Source of the DNA: Circinella umbellata
Taxonomy: Eukaryota > Mucoromycota > Mucoromycetes > Mucorales > Lichtheimiaceae
Reading direction: 5' to 3'
DNA: 64,000 nucleotides
Assembly (NCBI GenBank): GCA_025093555.1
Contig: JAIWNF010000015.1
Coordinates: 124,001-188,000 of the forward strand
A model generated the notes under the pieces. That model worked only from the letters and a program-made list of their open reading frames with translations. It ran no database searches and was not told the origin of the DNA. The translations under genes and the position numbers were made by a program. Positions 35,471 to 46,572 of the stretch are shown here, piece by piece (the stretch's first letter is position 1; every line of letters starts with the position of its first letter).

Positions 35471-35901
35471 TAGCGAAATTGAATTATAGAGGGAAAAAAA
35501 AACTAAAAAGTCTTTTATATAGTGGTGAAAAGCATCCAAGAAGGTGATTTCTAACCGGAATAAAAGATCTGGACTCAAGCGCAAAAAAACCTGAACACAT
35601 ATGGAAGACGTATTGATTTAATTTTATCCGACGATTGTCAAAACTTTGTACAACCAAATGGAAACGCGATAAAGTATCCCCTCGCCACTGCTCTTCGTCA
35701 ACAGTGCAAAGATTTGCGTATGAACCAGGCTATTCTCAGTATTCTTTCTCTTTGGGAATAGCTTGGTATATGAAGAAGACAACGACTCAAGTAGTGAGCA
35801 AGATCGTGAATATACACATACTACTCTCCAAATGTGTTTTTTTACCCGTTTCCAGAAAGCGACGCGGACCAGTTAGCAGTTCTGATGAAAGTGACAACTG
35901 A
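35374..35901 (+). pseudogene. Multicopy family member (copy C), degenerate fragment
   Basis: An exon-like piece (KFARVLDEDLRSSCLVVEE) at 35374-35430 ends at a GTATGT. After a CA microsatellite, the sequence gives SGEKHPRR, a stop, FLTGIKDLDSSAKKPEH, then YGRRIDLILSDD and LRQQCKDLRMNQAILSILSLW before a TAG. The GRRIDLIL motif followed by CK-x-x-RMNQ matches KLDLRLL followed by AAKAHMNQ in copy A and KVDLRIV in copy B. It ends in basic/Ser-rich RKRRGPVSSSDESDN in another frame. Frame breaks make it nonfunctional. Confidence 0.55.
35441..35468. repeat. CA dinucleotide microsatellite
   Basis: About 13-14 CA units. Confidence 0.95.
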
Positions 35902-36503
35902 TATACCTGTCATCAATTGTGCTTTTGGGTATATACGTATCTTAAAACACCACTACGTACAGTACACACTATGCATAATTCCATCCTTGAAAAAATAATT
36001 TTCAAGGATGAACAAAGGATCATTGGATGATTACATTTTTTCAAGAGTCATCCTTTGATCCTTTAACTGGACCCACAGAATATTTTTCTAATACCTCAAA
36101 AATCATACAGCAATGTTATAAAATAGCCAAAATAAATAAATAAAATAAACATTTAATACATAAATAAAAATAGAAGCATATGATCTTTTTATTCTATTCT
36201 ATTCCCACAAAGAAAAATTCAGCTATTGCTTTTCATCCTTCAATTCTTTTTGATCCTTTAAAACTTTTAAGACATAAAATTCCGGTCGCTGTGTTCGATA
36301 CTAAATTTGGAAACTTATTTCAAGTTTGAACGGAACTCAACTTAAAATGTTAAAGCAGAACAAACTCTTTGTTTATTGCAACAAAGTCTTAAAAATGTAA
36401 TGATTGGGTGTTCATATTGAATAACTAGAGTAATAAAGTTAATAAGATTAACTTAATACAATAACTACACAGTGATTGTTTTATTATTATTATAGAAACT
36501 CGT
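35902..36503. other. Intergenic, no gene seen
   Basis: AT-rich. It includes a direct/inverted pair of TTCAAGGATGA and TCATCCTTTGATCC words near 35981-36070 that could fold locally. Confidence 0.45.
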
Positions 36504-37206
36504 TTAATAATCACTTCCTTTCCACCGTCGACTTGATTTTTTATCCGATTGTCGTTTTTTGTTTTCCTTTCGTCTTTTATTTCCTTCCTTTCGACTTTTT
36601 ATATAAATATAATGATAAAACGTGTATAAGAAACTTTTATTGTAAATGAACTCAATATTCTTGTAACTTACATAGAATCAAGTCGATCCAATGTTGCTTG
36701 ATCAGGTTCTTTAGGTACTTCTACAGCTAACTTAATTGTATCCACCAATTTTTCATAACATTCTTGAATATTTTTAGCTTGTGATCGAGTACGATCTGAT
36801 GTAACCACCAATTCATTGGATTTATTCAATTTCAATTTATCAATTGCATATTTTGGAAGCCATTTATCTTGATCAGATATCTTTAATCTCATATCCACCT
36901 TTGTGCTTACTCCATTTATTTAATTTTTTTATCAATATACCATTAATTTTATTATCATATAATATCATTTTTTATTATATACTTGTTGCATAATAATAAT
37001 ATAAACAAACCTTTATTAACATTTTGACCACCCGGTCCGCTACTACGACTAAATTGAACACGTAATTGATCTTGAGGAAGTTTGTCTTTGTTAAATTTAC
37101 TAATCCATTGTGAAGCTTCACTAAATGTCCATAATGTTTGATTTCGAATGGTTGAAAAGAGTCGACATTTTGTTTGTGTATAAAATATAGAATGAGGAAG
37201 TAACAT
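36504..37206 (-). CDS. Mitochondrial GGQ-domain peptidyl-tRNA hydrolase (ICT1/Pth4 type)
   Basis: Rescues stalled mitochondrial ribosomes by hydrolysing peptidyl-tRNA. Exons on the minus strand: 37206-37011, 36909-36672 and 36594-36504, 174 aa. The N terminus (MLLPHSIFYTQTKCRLFSTIRN) is Arg-containing without acidic residues, fitting a mitochondrial presequence. The catalytic SRSSGPGGQNVNK is at about residues 53-65 and continues over the splice to VSTKVDMRLKI. The second part (LNKSNELVVTSDRTRSQ) is the rest of the RF-1 domain. The C terminus is the basic tail typical of ICT1 proteins (RRKENKKRQSDKKSSRRWKG), which enters the mRNA channel. There is no codon-recognition domain, so it is not a canonical release factor. 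Confidence 0.9.
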
Positions 37207-38492
37207 GACAACAATCTTTTTTTTTAAGGCGGTGCTAAAAAAGTGTGGAAGAAAGGAAAATAAAACAATTTATGCTAATGATAAGTTCCCTTTTTTGGAA
37301 ACAATTCTTATTCTGTTTAATGTCTTTAGAAAGAGGCATACCTGATATTTACGGTTTTAATGTTTCTCAACAATATTACTTTTATTCGATATGATAGTTC
37401 AGTAGCAATATTGAAGAAATAAAATCTAGCAAGAATATGTACATGTAATCTTTGGCTACTGTTAGTTGATACAAATAGCAAAGATAATCCTTTTTAAAGA
37501 GAATATCTAGTCAAGTAAAAAGCATCAATGAACTTATCAAACAATAAAGCACTCATTTATTTAGCTCTGGTTTCAGTTGTACGTAATAATTTTGCTGTCT
37601 ATAAATACCTCTACTATGTAGGATTTTATTTGTTGTCGTCTAGTGTATTCTACCTTGACATAACTATGAGCCAATCATCAAGGTGTGATGATATACTTTG
37701 TATCTTACCCAGACAGATACAACTTTGATCTTTGTCCTTACCTAGTACAAGGATATTACATTTCCTCTATCTCAATGGCATTGATGAACTAACCTCACAT
37801 AAAAATTCACAAGACTGGCTCATATTAACCTTGACAACAAATTTAACTTTGCTAGTACATTACAAAAGTATCTTTAGCTTTCCACAACATATTAGCCAGA
37901 ATTTGGTTGTTATTTCGCCCTGAATAATATAAAATCATGTACGCATTAATGATAGAGAATTGTTTATCACTACTTTAACTTTTTCTCCCCTTTAATATCT
38001 GTTAACACTCTCTTTTTGCTGTCGCTCGGCACTTTGAGATATCCTTATAAAAAAACGATTCTGAGGTAGTGGCTTTTTGTAGTCCTTTTTTTTTTCCTTT
38101 TTATTATAGCTTGTTGAAATTAATAGTGACTACTTTATCTTTCTATTTAGAAAATAGTTTGTATTTTTTTTTATTTGGCTTACAATAGGTGATATAGTTG
38201 TGGTTATGATGGTAGAAAGAGAAAAAATTTCAAGCAGCTTTTTTTTTAAAAACCCCCAAGTAACTCAGTTAAAAAAAAAAGCTTGGGACATTTAAGCAGT
38301 AAAGCTCGTAAAGGGGGTGTTCATCAGCAGCCACTGAGCAAAGCAAGGCACGAGGGACGTAACACTACAAAACAACACTCCGCAATTTTTTTAAAGTATA
38401 ATAAAATTTGAGACGCGACAGCAAAAAAAGAGTTGGGAATACACGTTTCTTTTTTCTTGACAGGTTCTGACAGGCCATATATTTCATATAAA
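37207..38492. other. Divergent promoter region between the ICT1-type gene and CCT2
   Basis: About 1.3 kb. A plus-strand frame at 37528-37923 is open for 132 codons except one TGA at 37726; it has hydrophobic runs but no recognised domain, and I treat it as chance or a relic. The 38280-38480 stretch before CCT2 is less AT-rich and pyrimidine/purine-biased, as expected for a core promoter. Confidence 0.4.
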
Positions 38493-40862
38493 ATGGTAAT
38501 CTTTTTTTTTTAAAGAAAAAAATAATTTAAATCTGATCTCTCAAGACTTAACGTTAACATCATTTATTTTCTATAGTCTCTTGCACCCGTACAAATTTTT
38601 CAAGACCAAGCAACAGAAGAAAGAGCCGAGAATGCGCGTTTGGTAATAATAATAATAATACCCCAACATCATTATTTATTTACATACGTATCCATTGACG
38701 TAATCATCGTCTACTTTTTTTTTCATCCATCTAATCATCTGTTATATTGATGTTATTATTATAGTCATCTTTCATCGGTGCCATCGCTGTCGGTGATCTT
38801 GTAAAGAGCACTTTGGGTCCAAAGGGCATGGTTAGCATCGTTAACTTTTTTTTTTCGGATCACTGATTAAAGAAGAAGAAAAAAAAAAGAAAAAGAAAAA
38901 AAAAGGGGGAGGTGAAGACAAACAATAATAGTATATAGTTTACTGAAATACAGTCATTTTGTTATTCCCGTTGTATGTTGTTATACGCATCTGTTATATA
39001 TATATATATAGGACAAGATCTTGCAATCTGCCGCATCAGGTGAAATCTTGGTTACTAATGATGGTGCCACCATTTTAAAATCAATTGCTTTGGATAACGC
39101 AGCAGCCAAAATCTTGGTCAACATTTCCAAAGTTCAAGATGATGAAGTTGGTGATGGTACTACTTCTGTTTGTGTTTTAGCCTCCGAATTGTTGCGTGAA
39201 GCCGAACGTCTTGTCAATCAGCGTATTCATCCTCAAACCATTGTTGAAGGATACCGTTTAGCTTCAGCAGCTGCTTATAAAGCATTAGAAGCAAGTGCAG
39301 TCGATCACAGTGCTGATCAAGCTGCTTTCCGTGAAGATTTAATTAATATTGCTAAAACTACCTTGAGTTCCAAGGTGTTGTCTCAAGATAAGGAATATTT
39401 TGCTAAATTGGCTGTGGATGCTGTACTTCGATTAAAGGGTTCAACCAACTTGGAAAATATTCAAATCATCAAGAAGCCTGGTGGTCGATTGATTGATTCC
39501 TACCTTGATGAAGGTTTTATTTTGGATAAGAAGATTGGTGTCAATTGTCCCAAGCGTATTGAAAACGCAAAGATTTTAATTGCAAATACACGTAAGCTCT
39601 TGTTTTTTTCTTCTTCTGTGTTTCAAAAGGAGAGGAGGGGGATGACCGATATTCATGATAATAACAAATATATATAATTTTTTTATCATTGGTATATAGC
39701 TATGGATACCGATAAAATTAAGATCTTTGGTGCTCGTGTTCGTGTAGATGCTACTGGTAAATTAGCTGAATTAGAACGTGCTGAACGTGATAAGATGAAG
39801 GCAAAGGTTGAAAAGATTAAGGCTCACGGTATCAACTGTTTCGTCAACCGACAATTGATCTATAACTGGCCTGAACAATTGCTTGCTGACGCTGGTATTG
39901 CAAGCATTGAACATGCTGATTTCGAAGGTGTTGAACGATTGGCTTTGGTTTCAGGTAAAAAAAAAAGAAAACGAGATACATGGTTATCTATAAATAGCAT
40001 GACATGAGTGTTCTTAATAATTCATGTGTGAATGTCATCATTATGTTAGGTGGTGAAATTGCATCTACTTTTGATCATCCTGAACTTGTCAAGTTGGGCC
40101 ATTGTGATTTAATTGAAGAAGTTATTATTGGTGAAGATAAGGTAGAATAATAAGAATAATAATAATCTATTTATTTATGTGTGTGTGTATTTGCGAAAAG
40201 AGAAGGAATTGAAAGTATATACTGATGATAATTCTCAATACATGTATATAGCTTATCAAATTCTCTGGTGTTGCTGCTGGTGAAGCATGTACTGTCGTTT
40301 TACGTGGTGCTACACAACAATTGTTGGATGAAGCTGAACGTTCTCTTCACGACGCTTTGTCTGTCCTTTCTCAAACTGTTCAAGAACCCCGTACTGTCCT
40401 TGGTGGTGGTTGTACTGAAATGATGATGTCCAAGGCTGTTGATGATGCTGCTGCTAAGACTGCTGGCAAGAAGGCCATTGCTGCTGAATCATTTTCTAAG
40501 GCTCTTCGTCAAATGCCTACTATTCTTGCTGACAATGCAGGTTTCGATTCTTCTGAACTTGTTGCTCAATTGAGAGCCGCACATTATGAAGGAAAGGCTA
40601 CTTCTGGTTTGGATATGGTAGAGGGTCGTGTTGCTGATGTACGTGAATTGGGTATCACTGAATCGTTCAAGTTGAAAAAGCAAGTTCTTTTCTCAGCATC
40701 AGAAGCTGCTGAAATGATTCTTCGAGTAGATAATATCATTCGATGTGCTCCTCGGTAAGTTTGTAGTATTATTTGTAATGATTGTAAATTTTCTTTGAAT
40801 ATAAGTTTATTCTAACAATTATTTAATAACTTTTATTTTTCAATAGCCAACGAACTGCTTAA
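38493..40862 (+). CDS. CCT2: T-complex protein 1 subunit beta (CCT-beta)
   Basis: ATP-driven cytosolic group II chaperonin subunit that folds actin, tubulin and other clients as part of the TRiC ring. Eight exons: 38493-38495 (only the ATG), 38577-38642, 38765-38830, 39012-39591, 39700-39954, 40050-40141, 40252-40754 and 40847-40862, 526 aa, the normal length. Signatures: [40 protein letters not shown] (nucleotide site, catalytic Asp in GDGTT), the apical domain ([17 protein letters not shown]), [10 protein letters not shown], and in the returning equatorial domain VLGGGCTEM and [28 protein letters not shown] and the C terminus [12 protein letters not shown] are typical of beta subunits. The 1-codon first exon is unusual but has good splice sites. 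Confidence 0.95.
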
Positions 40863-41114
40863 GTAAGCAAAAAAAAAAGATGAAATTATATTAAAACAAC
40901 AATTCTCATACATTTTTCCAGATACACGCACATACACAAACACACACACAAAAAAACTACATTATACGCAAACCAACCCCATTATTTGATCTCTTCAAAA
41001 TAAAAAAAGTAGCAATACCATTTTTTTTAAAAATCAGGAAAAAAAAGAATACTAGAATTTCATTATTATTATTATTATTATTATTGGAGACTATTATTAT
41101 TTTATAGTATGATC

Positions 41115-43765
41115 TTAGATATCTTTATCAAGAGGAAGACGACTCCAGAATCGTTGTGTAATTAATGCTTCTCTGAAATCTTGTTCAATATTTTGTTCAG
41201 GGCCAAGAATAACGCCTTCTGTACCATTATAGTGCGTCATCCCTTCCACAGCCATTTGGAAAAATTGTGTACCTTCACTGGATGCAGCAATAGGTTTACC
41301 ATGACGATAAGCATCCATGACAAACACTTTAGGTTCATCCATTGGGAAAAGAGCAGTTGTTTCAGTTAAGAACTTGATACCTTCAGCACCCCCAGGAACA
41401 TAAATAGCATCATAAAGGACAGATGAATCGGTAATATAAGTATGATCAATAGGAAGACCCTCTTGTTCACCTTGATGAACACCAATATAGGCAGGATAAG
41501 CGCCTTGACTAGTCAAATAATCATACATGGCCTTGGCTTCTTCTTGATTTGTACCAGGAGCAGTCAAGATGGCTACTTTACGTGTACGAATGGTGTCTAC
41601 CTTGGGATATTTTTGAATGGACAAATGACTATCCGTTTGTCCAGGATTTTCAACTACCTTTTCAGGTAAAGGAACACCCACACCGTAAGCAACGCGACGT
41701 GCCAAATTATTGTCGATTTGATTCAAACGGTCCACAAAACGTTTACGAACGTCAATAGATTTGGATTTACCTACTTCGAATCGGAAACCATCTACTGTTT
41801 GTTGTTGTTCTGCGGGTGTTAATGAGTTCCAATAGAGTTGCGCTTGGGAATAAAAGTCCCAGAAACTAGGGGCTCGTCCACGTTCTTTTCGTCCATCGAC
41901 ACGTTCTGGATATTCTATATATCCACCATTGGCATGACTCGCAACATCAGGCTTGTTGTTATTCAAACCATTTGGAAAATAGGCTACGTTGCCCTTGTAT
42001 GTGTTTGATTGCATAAAGCCATCCCGTTGGTTATTCGTTACTTGATTCAAAGGTCGATTAATGGGGAGTTGCATGAAATTAGCGCTGCTCATACGATTCA
42101 ATTGAGTATCCAGGTAACTGAACAAACGACCTTGTAAAAGAGGATCATCTGTAATACCAATACCTATATATATTTATGTATAAAACAGTATGTTAGCTCT
42201 TTATCCTCGCGTAAGAAGTACATATCAAAAAAGAAAAAAAAATTACCATTGACAATATGTCCAGGATGCATAGTAATTTGTTCCGTTTCTGAGAAAAAGT
42301 TCTCTACATTTCGATTTAAAACTAATCGACCAAGTTTTGTAACAGGCACCAGATCTTCAGGAACAAGTTTGGTAGGATCCAACAAATCAAAATCAAATTT
42401 AAATTCATCTTCCTCGGGAATAATTTGGACACCCAGTTCCCATTCTGGGTAATCACCTTTGTTGATAGCAGTATACAAGTCTGTTCTATGGAAATCACTG
42501 TTTTTTCCTGCAATTTTTTGTGCTTCGTCCTATATATAGATAATAAAAATAGTTAATAATAAGTAAAAAAAAAAAGTTGAATGGGGAACTCATTGTGCAT
42601 TCGTTTTTATTAAATAGCTATATTCAGAAACTTACCCAAAGAAGATTGGATAAGCCTTGCATTGGTTTCCAATGGAATTTAACAAATACAGGTTTACCTT
42701 CAGCGGTAACAAGTCGGAATGTATGTATACCAAATCCTTCTACTTGTCTAAAATTAGGTGGAATACCACGCGGTGAAAGAACCCACATAACAGTATGGAG
42801 TGTCTCTGGAAACTCACTATTAAGCAATGAAGATAAACAACAGAAATACATGAATTAAAGTGTTGGGTGGGTTTTTAATTTAAAATATACATACGCAAAG
42901 AAATCATAAGAAGTTTCATGAGCTGTTCCAGCTTGAGGTGTATCTGTATTAGGTTCCATTTTAGCTGCATGAATTAAATCTGGAAACTTGATTGCATCTT
43001 GAACAAAGAAAGGTGGAATAATATTGCCAACTATAATTTATATTATGACAACAATATGTATGAACATTAGTTTAATATTTTCATATCCTACTATTCTGTT
43101 ACACATAAATAAAGTTTTTTTTATATATACATTACCAAGATCGAAAAGACCTTCCTCGGTATAGAATCGAGTAGCAAAACCACGATCATCACGTACAGTA
43201 TCTGCTGAACCTTTATTGCCCAATACTGTAGAAAATCGTGTGAATGTTGGAGTTTTTTTACCAGCTTCACTCAAGAATCCAGCAGCAGTAAGATTAGACC
43301 AATCAGCAAAAGATTCGAAATAGCCATAAGCACCTACACCACGAGCATGAACTACACGTTCAGGAATTCGTTCATGATCTAATAGCATTCAATAAAATAT
43401 ATATAAAGTTTAGTAAATAATGAACCTGTCACATTCTCATTTAATTATAGAATATACTTACCAAAATGCATAATCTTTTCACGCAACATAAAATCTTCCA
43501 TTAAAGTAGGTCCACGTAAACCTGCCTTCAAGCTTTCACTATTATTTACGCGTTGACCAAAATTGGTTGTTTCAAATTCACTTGTAGCTGGATTGATAGT
43601 AAACTCTCCCATTTGTTCTGTTTTAGCATCTTGACCCGTTCCTTTATTAATTTGGAAAGCACACTGACCATCCGCTTGCTGATGTTGACCCTCTGCCAAA
43701 ACGGTATTATAACCAAGTTGTTGGATAGCCAACACAATACTAACAATGCCAGTAGTCAATTTCAT
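41115..43765 (-). CDS. Large-subunit secreted catalase with C-terminal flavodoxin-like domain
   Basis: Decomposes H2O2 to water and oxygen; clade 2 (HPII/CatB-like) monofunctional haem catalase. Exons: 43765-43462, 43378-43136, 43030-42895, 42816-42636, 42529-42247 and 42163-41115, 731 aa. The start is the ATG giving [16 protein letters not shown], a signal peptide, so the enzyme is probably secreted. Active-site landmarks: the distal His in [14 protein letters not shown], the distal Asn region lacking the usual PVFF but reading [19 protein letters not shown], and the proximal haem Tyr in [12 protein letters not shown]. Residues from about 560 on ([40 protein letters not shown]) form the class I glutamine amidotransferase/DJ-1-like tail that defines large-subunit catalases. 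It lies tail-to-tail with CCT2 (252 bp apart). Confidence 0.93.
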
Positions 43766-44594
43766 GTATGATAGATATAATAATATTTGTTTAACAAAGA
43801 GCAAGAGTGGGGGGGGAGGCAAGTTTTCGTTTTTTGAAGAAAAAAAAAAAGAAAAAGAAAAGAGAACAATAAAAAATGGCTTTTGTGTTTTTTTTTTATT
43901 CCAGAAGTGTCCACCGAGGTATGATTTGACGAAAAAAAAAACAAGCAAATAACATCAATTTATTAATTTTTGTTTTTTCGATATAAAGGTATTTTATAAA
44001 CTAACCAAATAGTTAAATATGAATGACTAGACGTATAATAAATTATATATAACAGTCGAGTAATTATGATATCATAAAGAATATAACTTATTATGAATCA
44101 ATTTTACATATCTTTAGTAGCTAGTATATCACTATGTTCATGCAAAAATTAATCTTAATTATGTTTATTTGTTGTCAATACAAAAAAAATGTATCAATTG
44201 TCGATAGATTATATGTTGCATTAATACCTACTATTCTTATTTTATTTGATAAAGCGAATTTACCGAAATCTACTTGCAATCCAAAAATAATCCGTTCATC
44301 GTAAAAAAGGGGGAAAAAATACCAATAATAATTAGTTATTATTATTATGAAATATTTGTTCCTGAGATAAACCAAACAAACAGATACTATGAAGATATAG
44401 TTTATTATGTAGGTATAATATTATAGGCAGTTCTAATGGATGAATTGACTTGTGTATTTAGTCAATTCCCGAAAAAGCGAATATGGATTCTGCGACACTG
44501 TGCACTCAAAACACGGGGTGGAATAAACTCAATTTTTATCTATTCCATTGTTATATTATATACATATATCCCATATTTCTCTTCAAGTAAAACC
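43766..44594. other. Divergent promoter between catalase and dysbindin
   Basis: Purine/pyrimidine runs next to the catalase start, then AT-rich sequence; no gene seen. Confidence 0.5.
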
Positions 44595-46570
44595 ATGTTT
44601 GGACAGTTTAAAAATATTTTACCTAATAACATTCGTTCAATATCTGACTCAGTAGGGTAAATTAGCATATTATATATATATTGATATACGAGGATCTTTT
44701 TATTCATTATTATTTTATGCAATGGTTGAATTATAGAATAAATGAAGAAGAATGGCGAACGCGTGGATTAGAACGGTACATAAAAAAAACAACAACAGCT
44801 TGTTTTTATTTGGCAATAACGAAATAACAAACATAACTTATATTTCACATTTTTTGTTTATAGACTAGAAGCAATCCGATCCGAATTTCAAAACCTATTA
44901 CTTAATCGACCAGAGTAAAGTAAGAATTTGTTTATAATAATGTACTGTCGTGACTAAAATTACAATATACAACATTATATAATATATAGTCAATCATCTA
45001 CTACCACAACCTCTTCACCTGTACCACAACAAGAGACACTAATTACTCGATCGTCCATTACAGAACTTGAATCAGTTGCGAAGTTAATCGAAAAGTAAAA
45101 GTCCAATATATATATATAGAGAGAGAGAGTGAGAACTGATATACAAGAGCAGAAAAATTAAGATACTATACTATACTATATATTCTTTTGTTCTAGGTAT
45201 CGGGATGATTGGGTTGATATACATGAAAAAAACCATGCCAATTTCAGTAAATTTGAAGTAAATGGTTTTTTTTACTTTGGATAAACACTTTTTGATTACA
45301 TGGAGGGGAAAATTAATATAATGGATTATATAGGTAGCGGATCGTTTGTTAGTTATATTACTTGAACAATGTCAACACCATACTGATACTTGTAAAAAAA
45401 TGGATGATATACCTAATAATCTTACTACAATACAATCTGATCTTCATTCTCTCAGTGATATAGCTGGTAAATGAGTGGTGGTTGGGTTTTTGGAGCTTTA
45501 CTATTATATAGTGTCTTGATATGTGATTCAAACTAATGAAGTCTATGTATCTATTCGTTCAACAAACCAAAAAAAAATTGTATTCTATAGTTGATTTGAA
45601 GAGTAAGTTGAAAACATTAGAAGATCGAATAGAAGAAGCAACAGCTGAACATGCTCGTGGGGAATTTGAAGCATGGAAACGACAAGAAAAGATTCGGGCA
45701 AAAGAAGAATTAGCAGAAAAAAGGTAAATTTTTAATGAGGAGAACATGTCCATTTTTTGTGAATTCTTATTTTAATCACTGTTAATTATAGAATGGAAAT
45801 AGCACGTCGAGAATCTTTTCTTAAAGAAACTTATGAAGAACATAATGATACACAAACAAAAAAACGTGTTGAATTATATGAAGCTACCTTTAATGCAGAA
45901 CTAGAAGATTATAGAAGACGTAGAGAAAATGAAGTATCTTCACTGTATTCACGTAAATTTTGCTCTTTTTTTTTATATATAATTTGCTTTGTTTTAATTA
46001 ATAGTACAATGATACTGATGTTTTACACTCACATATATATCTATATACATATTTATATATAGATGCAGATAATGGTACCACTAATAAAACAGCTACATCC
46101 CTTGATTCTGTTCGGTTAGAAGGTACAGATACTTCTGGACTAGATATGTTTCTTAAAGAAGATGAAAATGCACTATTACAGGTAAAGAAAAGAAAAAAAT
46201 ATTTATTTATAAAGCTCTATATATTTGGATCATAATTCATGAAAATAACTTAATAATGACAATAATACAATAATTCGTGTGTGTGTGTGTGTGTGTGTGT
46301 TTGTGTATGGATCTATATGCATAATACATGTCTGTTTGTGTGAATGTGGGGGAACGGGGAATATTTATATAGTCGGATCATATCACAACTACCAGTGGTG
46401 ATAGGACAAATAAAAAGCCTTCCAGTGTACCAGTACAAGAAGAAACAGCTATGACAACAAAACCTTATGATAATTTGAAGGATAAATCAGATTCGTATTC
46501 GGATGACGATGATGATGATGATAGAGGAGGAATTGAAATATTAGGAGATGAAGATTATCATAGTGATTAA
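44595..46570 (+). CDS. Dysbindin-like protein (BLOC-1 subunit family)
   Basis: Ten exons in consistent phase (44595-44656, 44737-44775, 44864-44914, 44990-45094, 45197-45257, 45334-45466, 45591-45723, 45792-45952, 46063-46181, 46373-46570), 353 aa. After an N-terminal helix (MFGQFKNILPNNIRSISDSV) comes KYRDDWVDIHEKNHANFSKF, then a long coiled coil: VADRLLVILLEQCQHH, LTTIQSDLHSLSDIA, a charged EFEAWKRQEKIRAKEELAEK, RRESFLKETYEEHNDTQ and YEATFNAELEDYRRRREN. The segment SLDSVRLEGTDTSGLDMFL and the acidic tail match the dysbindin layout (coiled coil, then ...ALDVFL...). Dysbindin works in BLOC-1, in endosome-to-lysosome-related-organelle sorting; the fungal role is inferred. The first intron-rich exons are short, so the N terminus is the least certain part. 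Confidence 0.78.
46277..46300. repeat. GT microsatellite in the last dysbindin intron
   Basis: About 12 GT units within the 46182-46372 intron. Confidence 0.95.
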
Positions 46571-46572
46571 AA

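Noticed and set aside
37528..37923. 132-codon frame with a single TGA at 37726
   Set aside because: It looks like the one-stop frames at 8203 and 62149, but the predicted peptide has no family motif and its composition fits chance in AT-rich DNA.
43768..43948. N-terminal extension of catalase to 43948
   Set aside because: The upstream residues are low-complexity translation of the 5' leader; the ATG at 43765 begins a proper signal peptide.
44175..44660. ORFs upstream of dysbindin (44175-44375 minus, 44436-44660 plus)
   Set aside because: The minus ORF lacks features. The plus ORF merely reads through the leader into the true first exon, whose ATG is at 44595.
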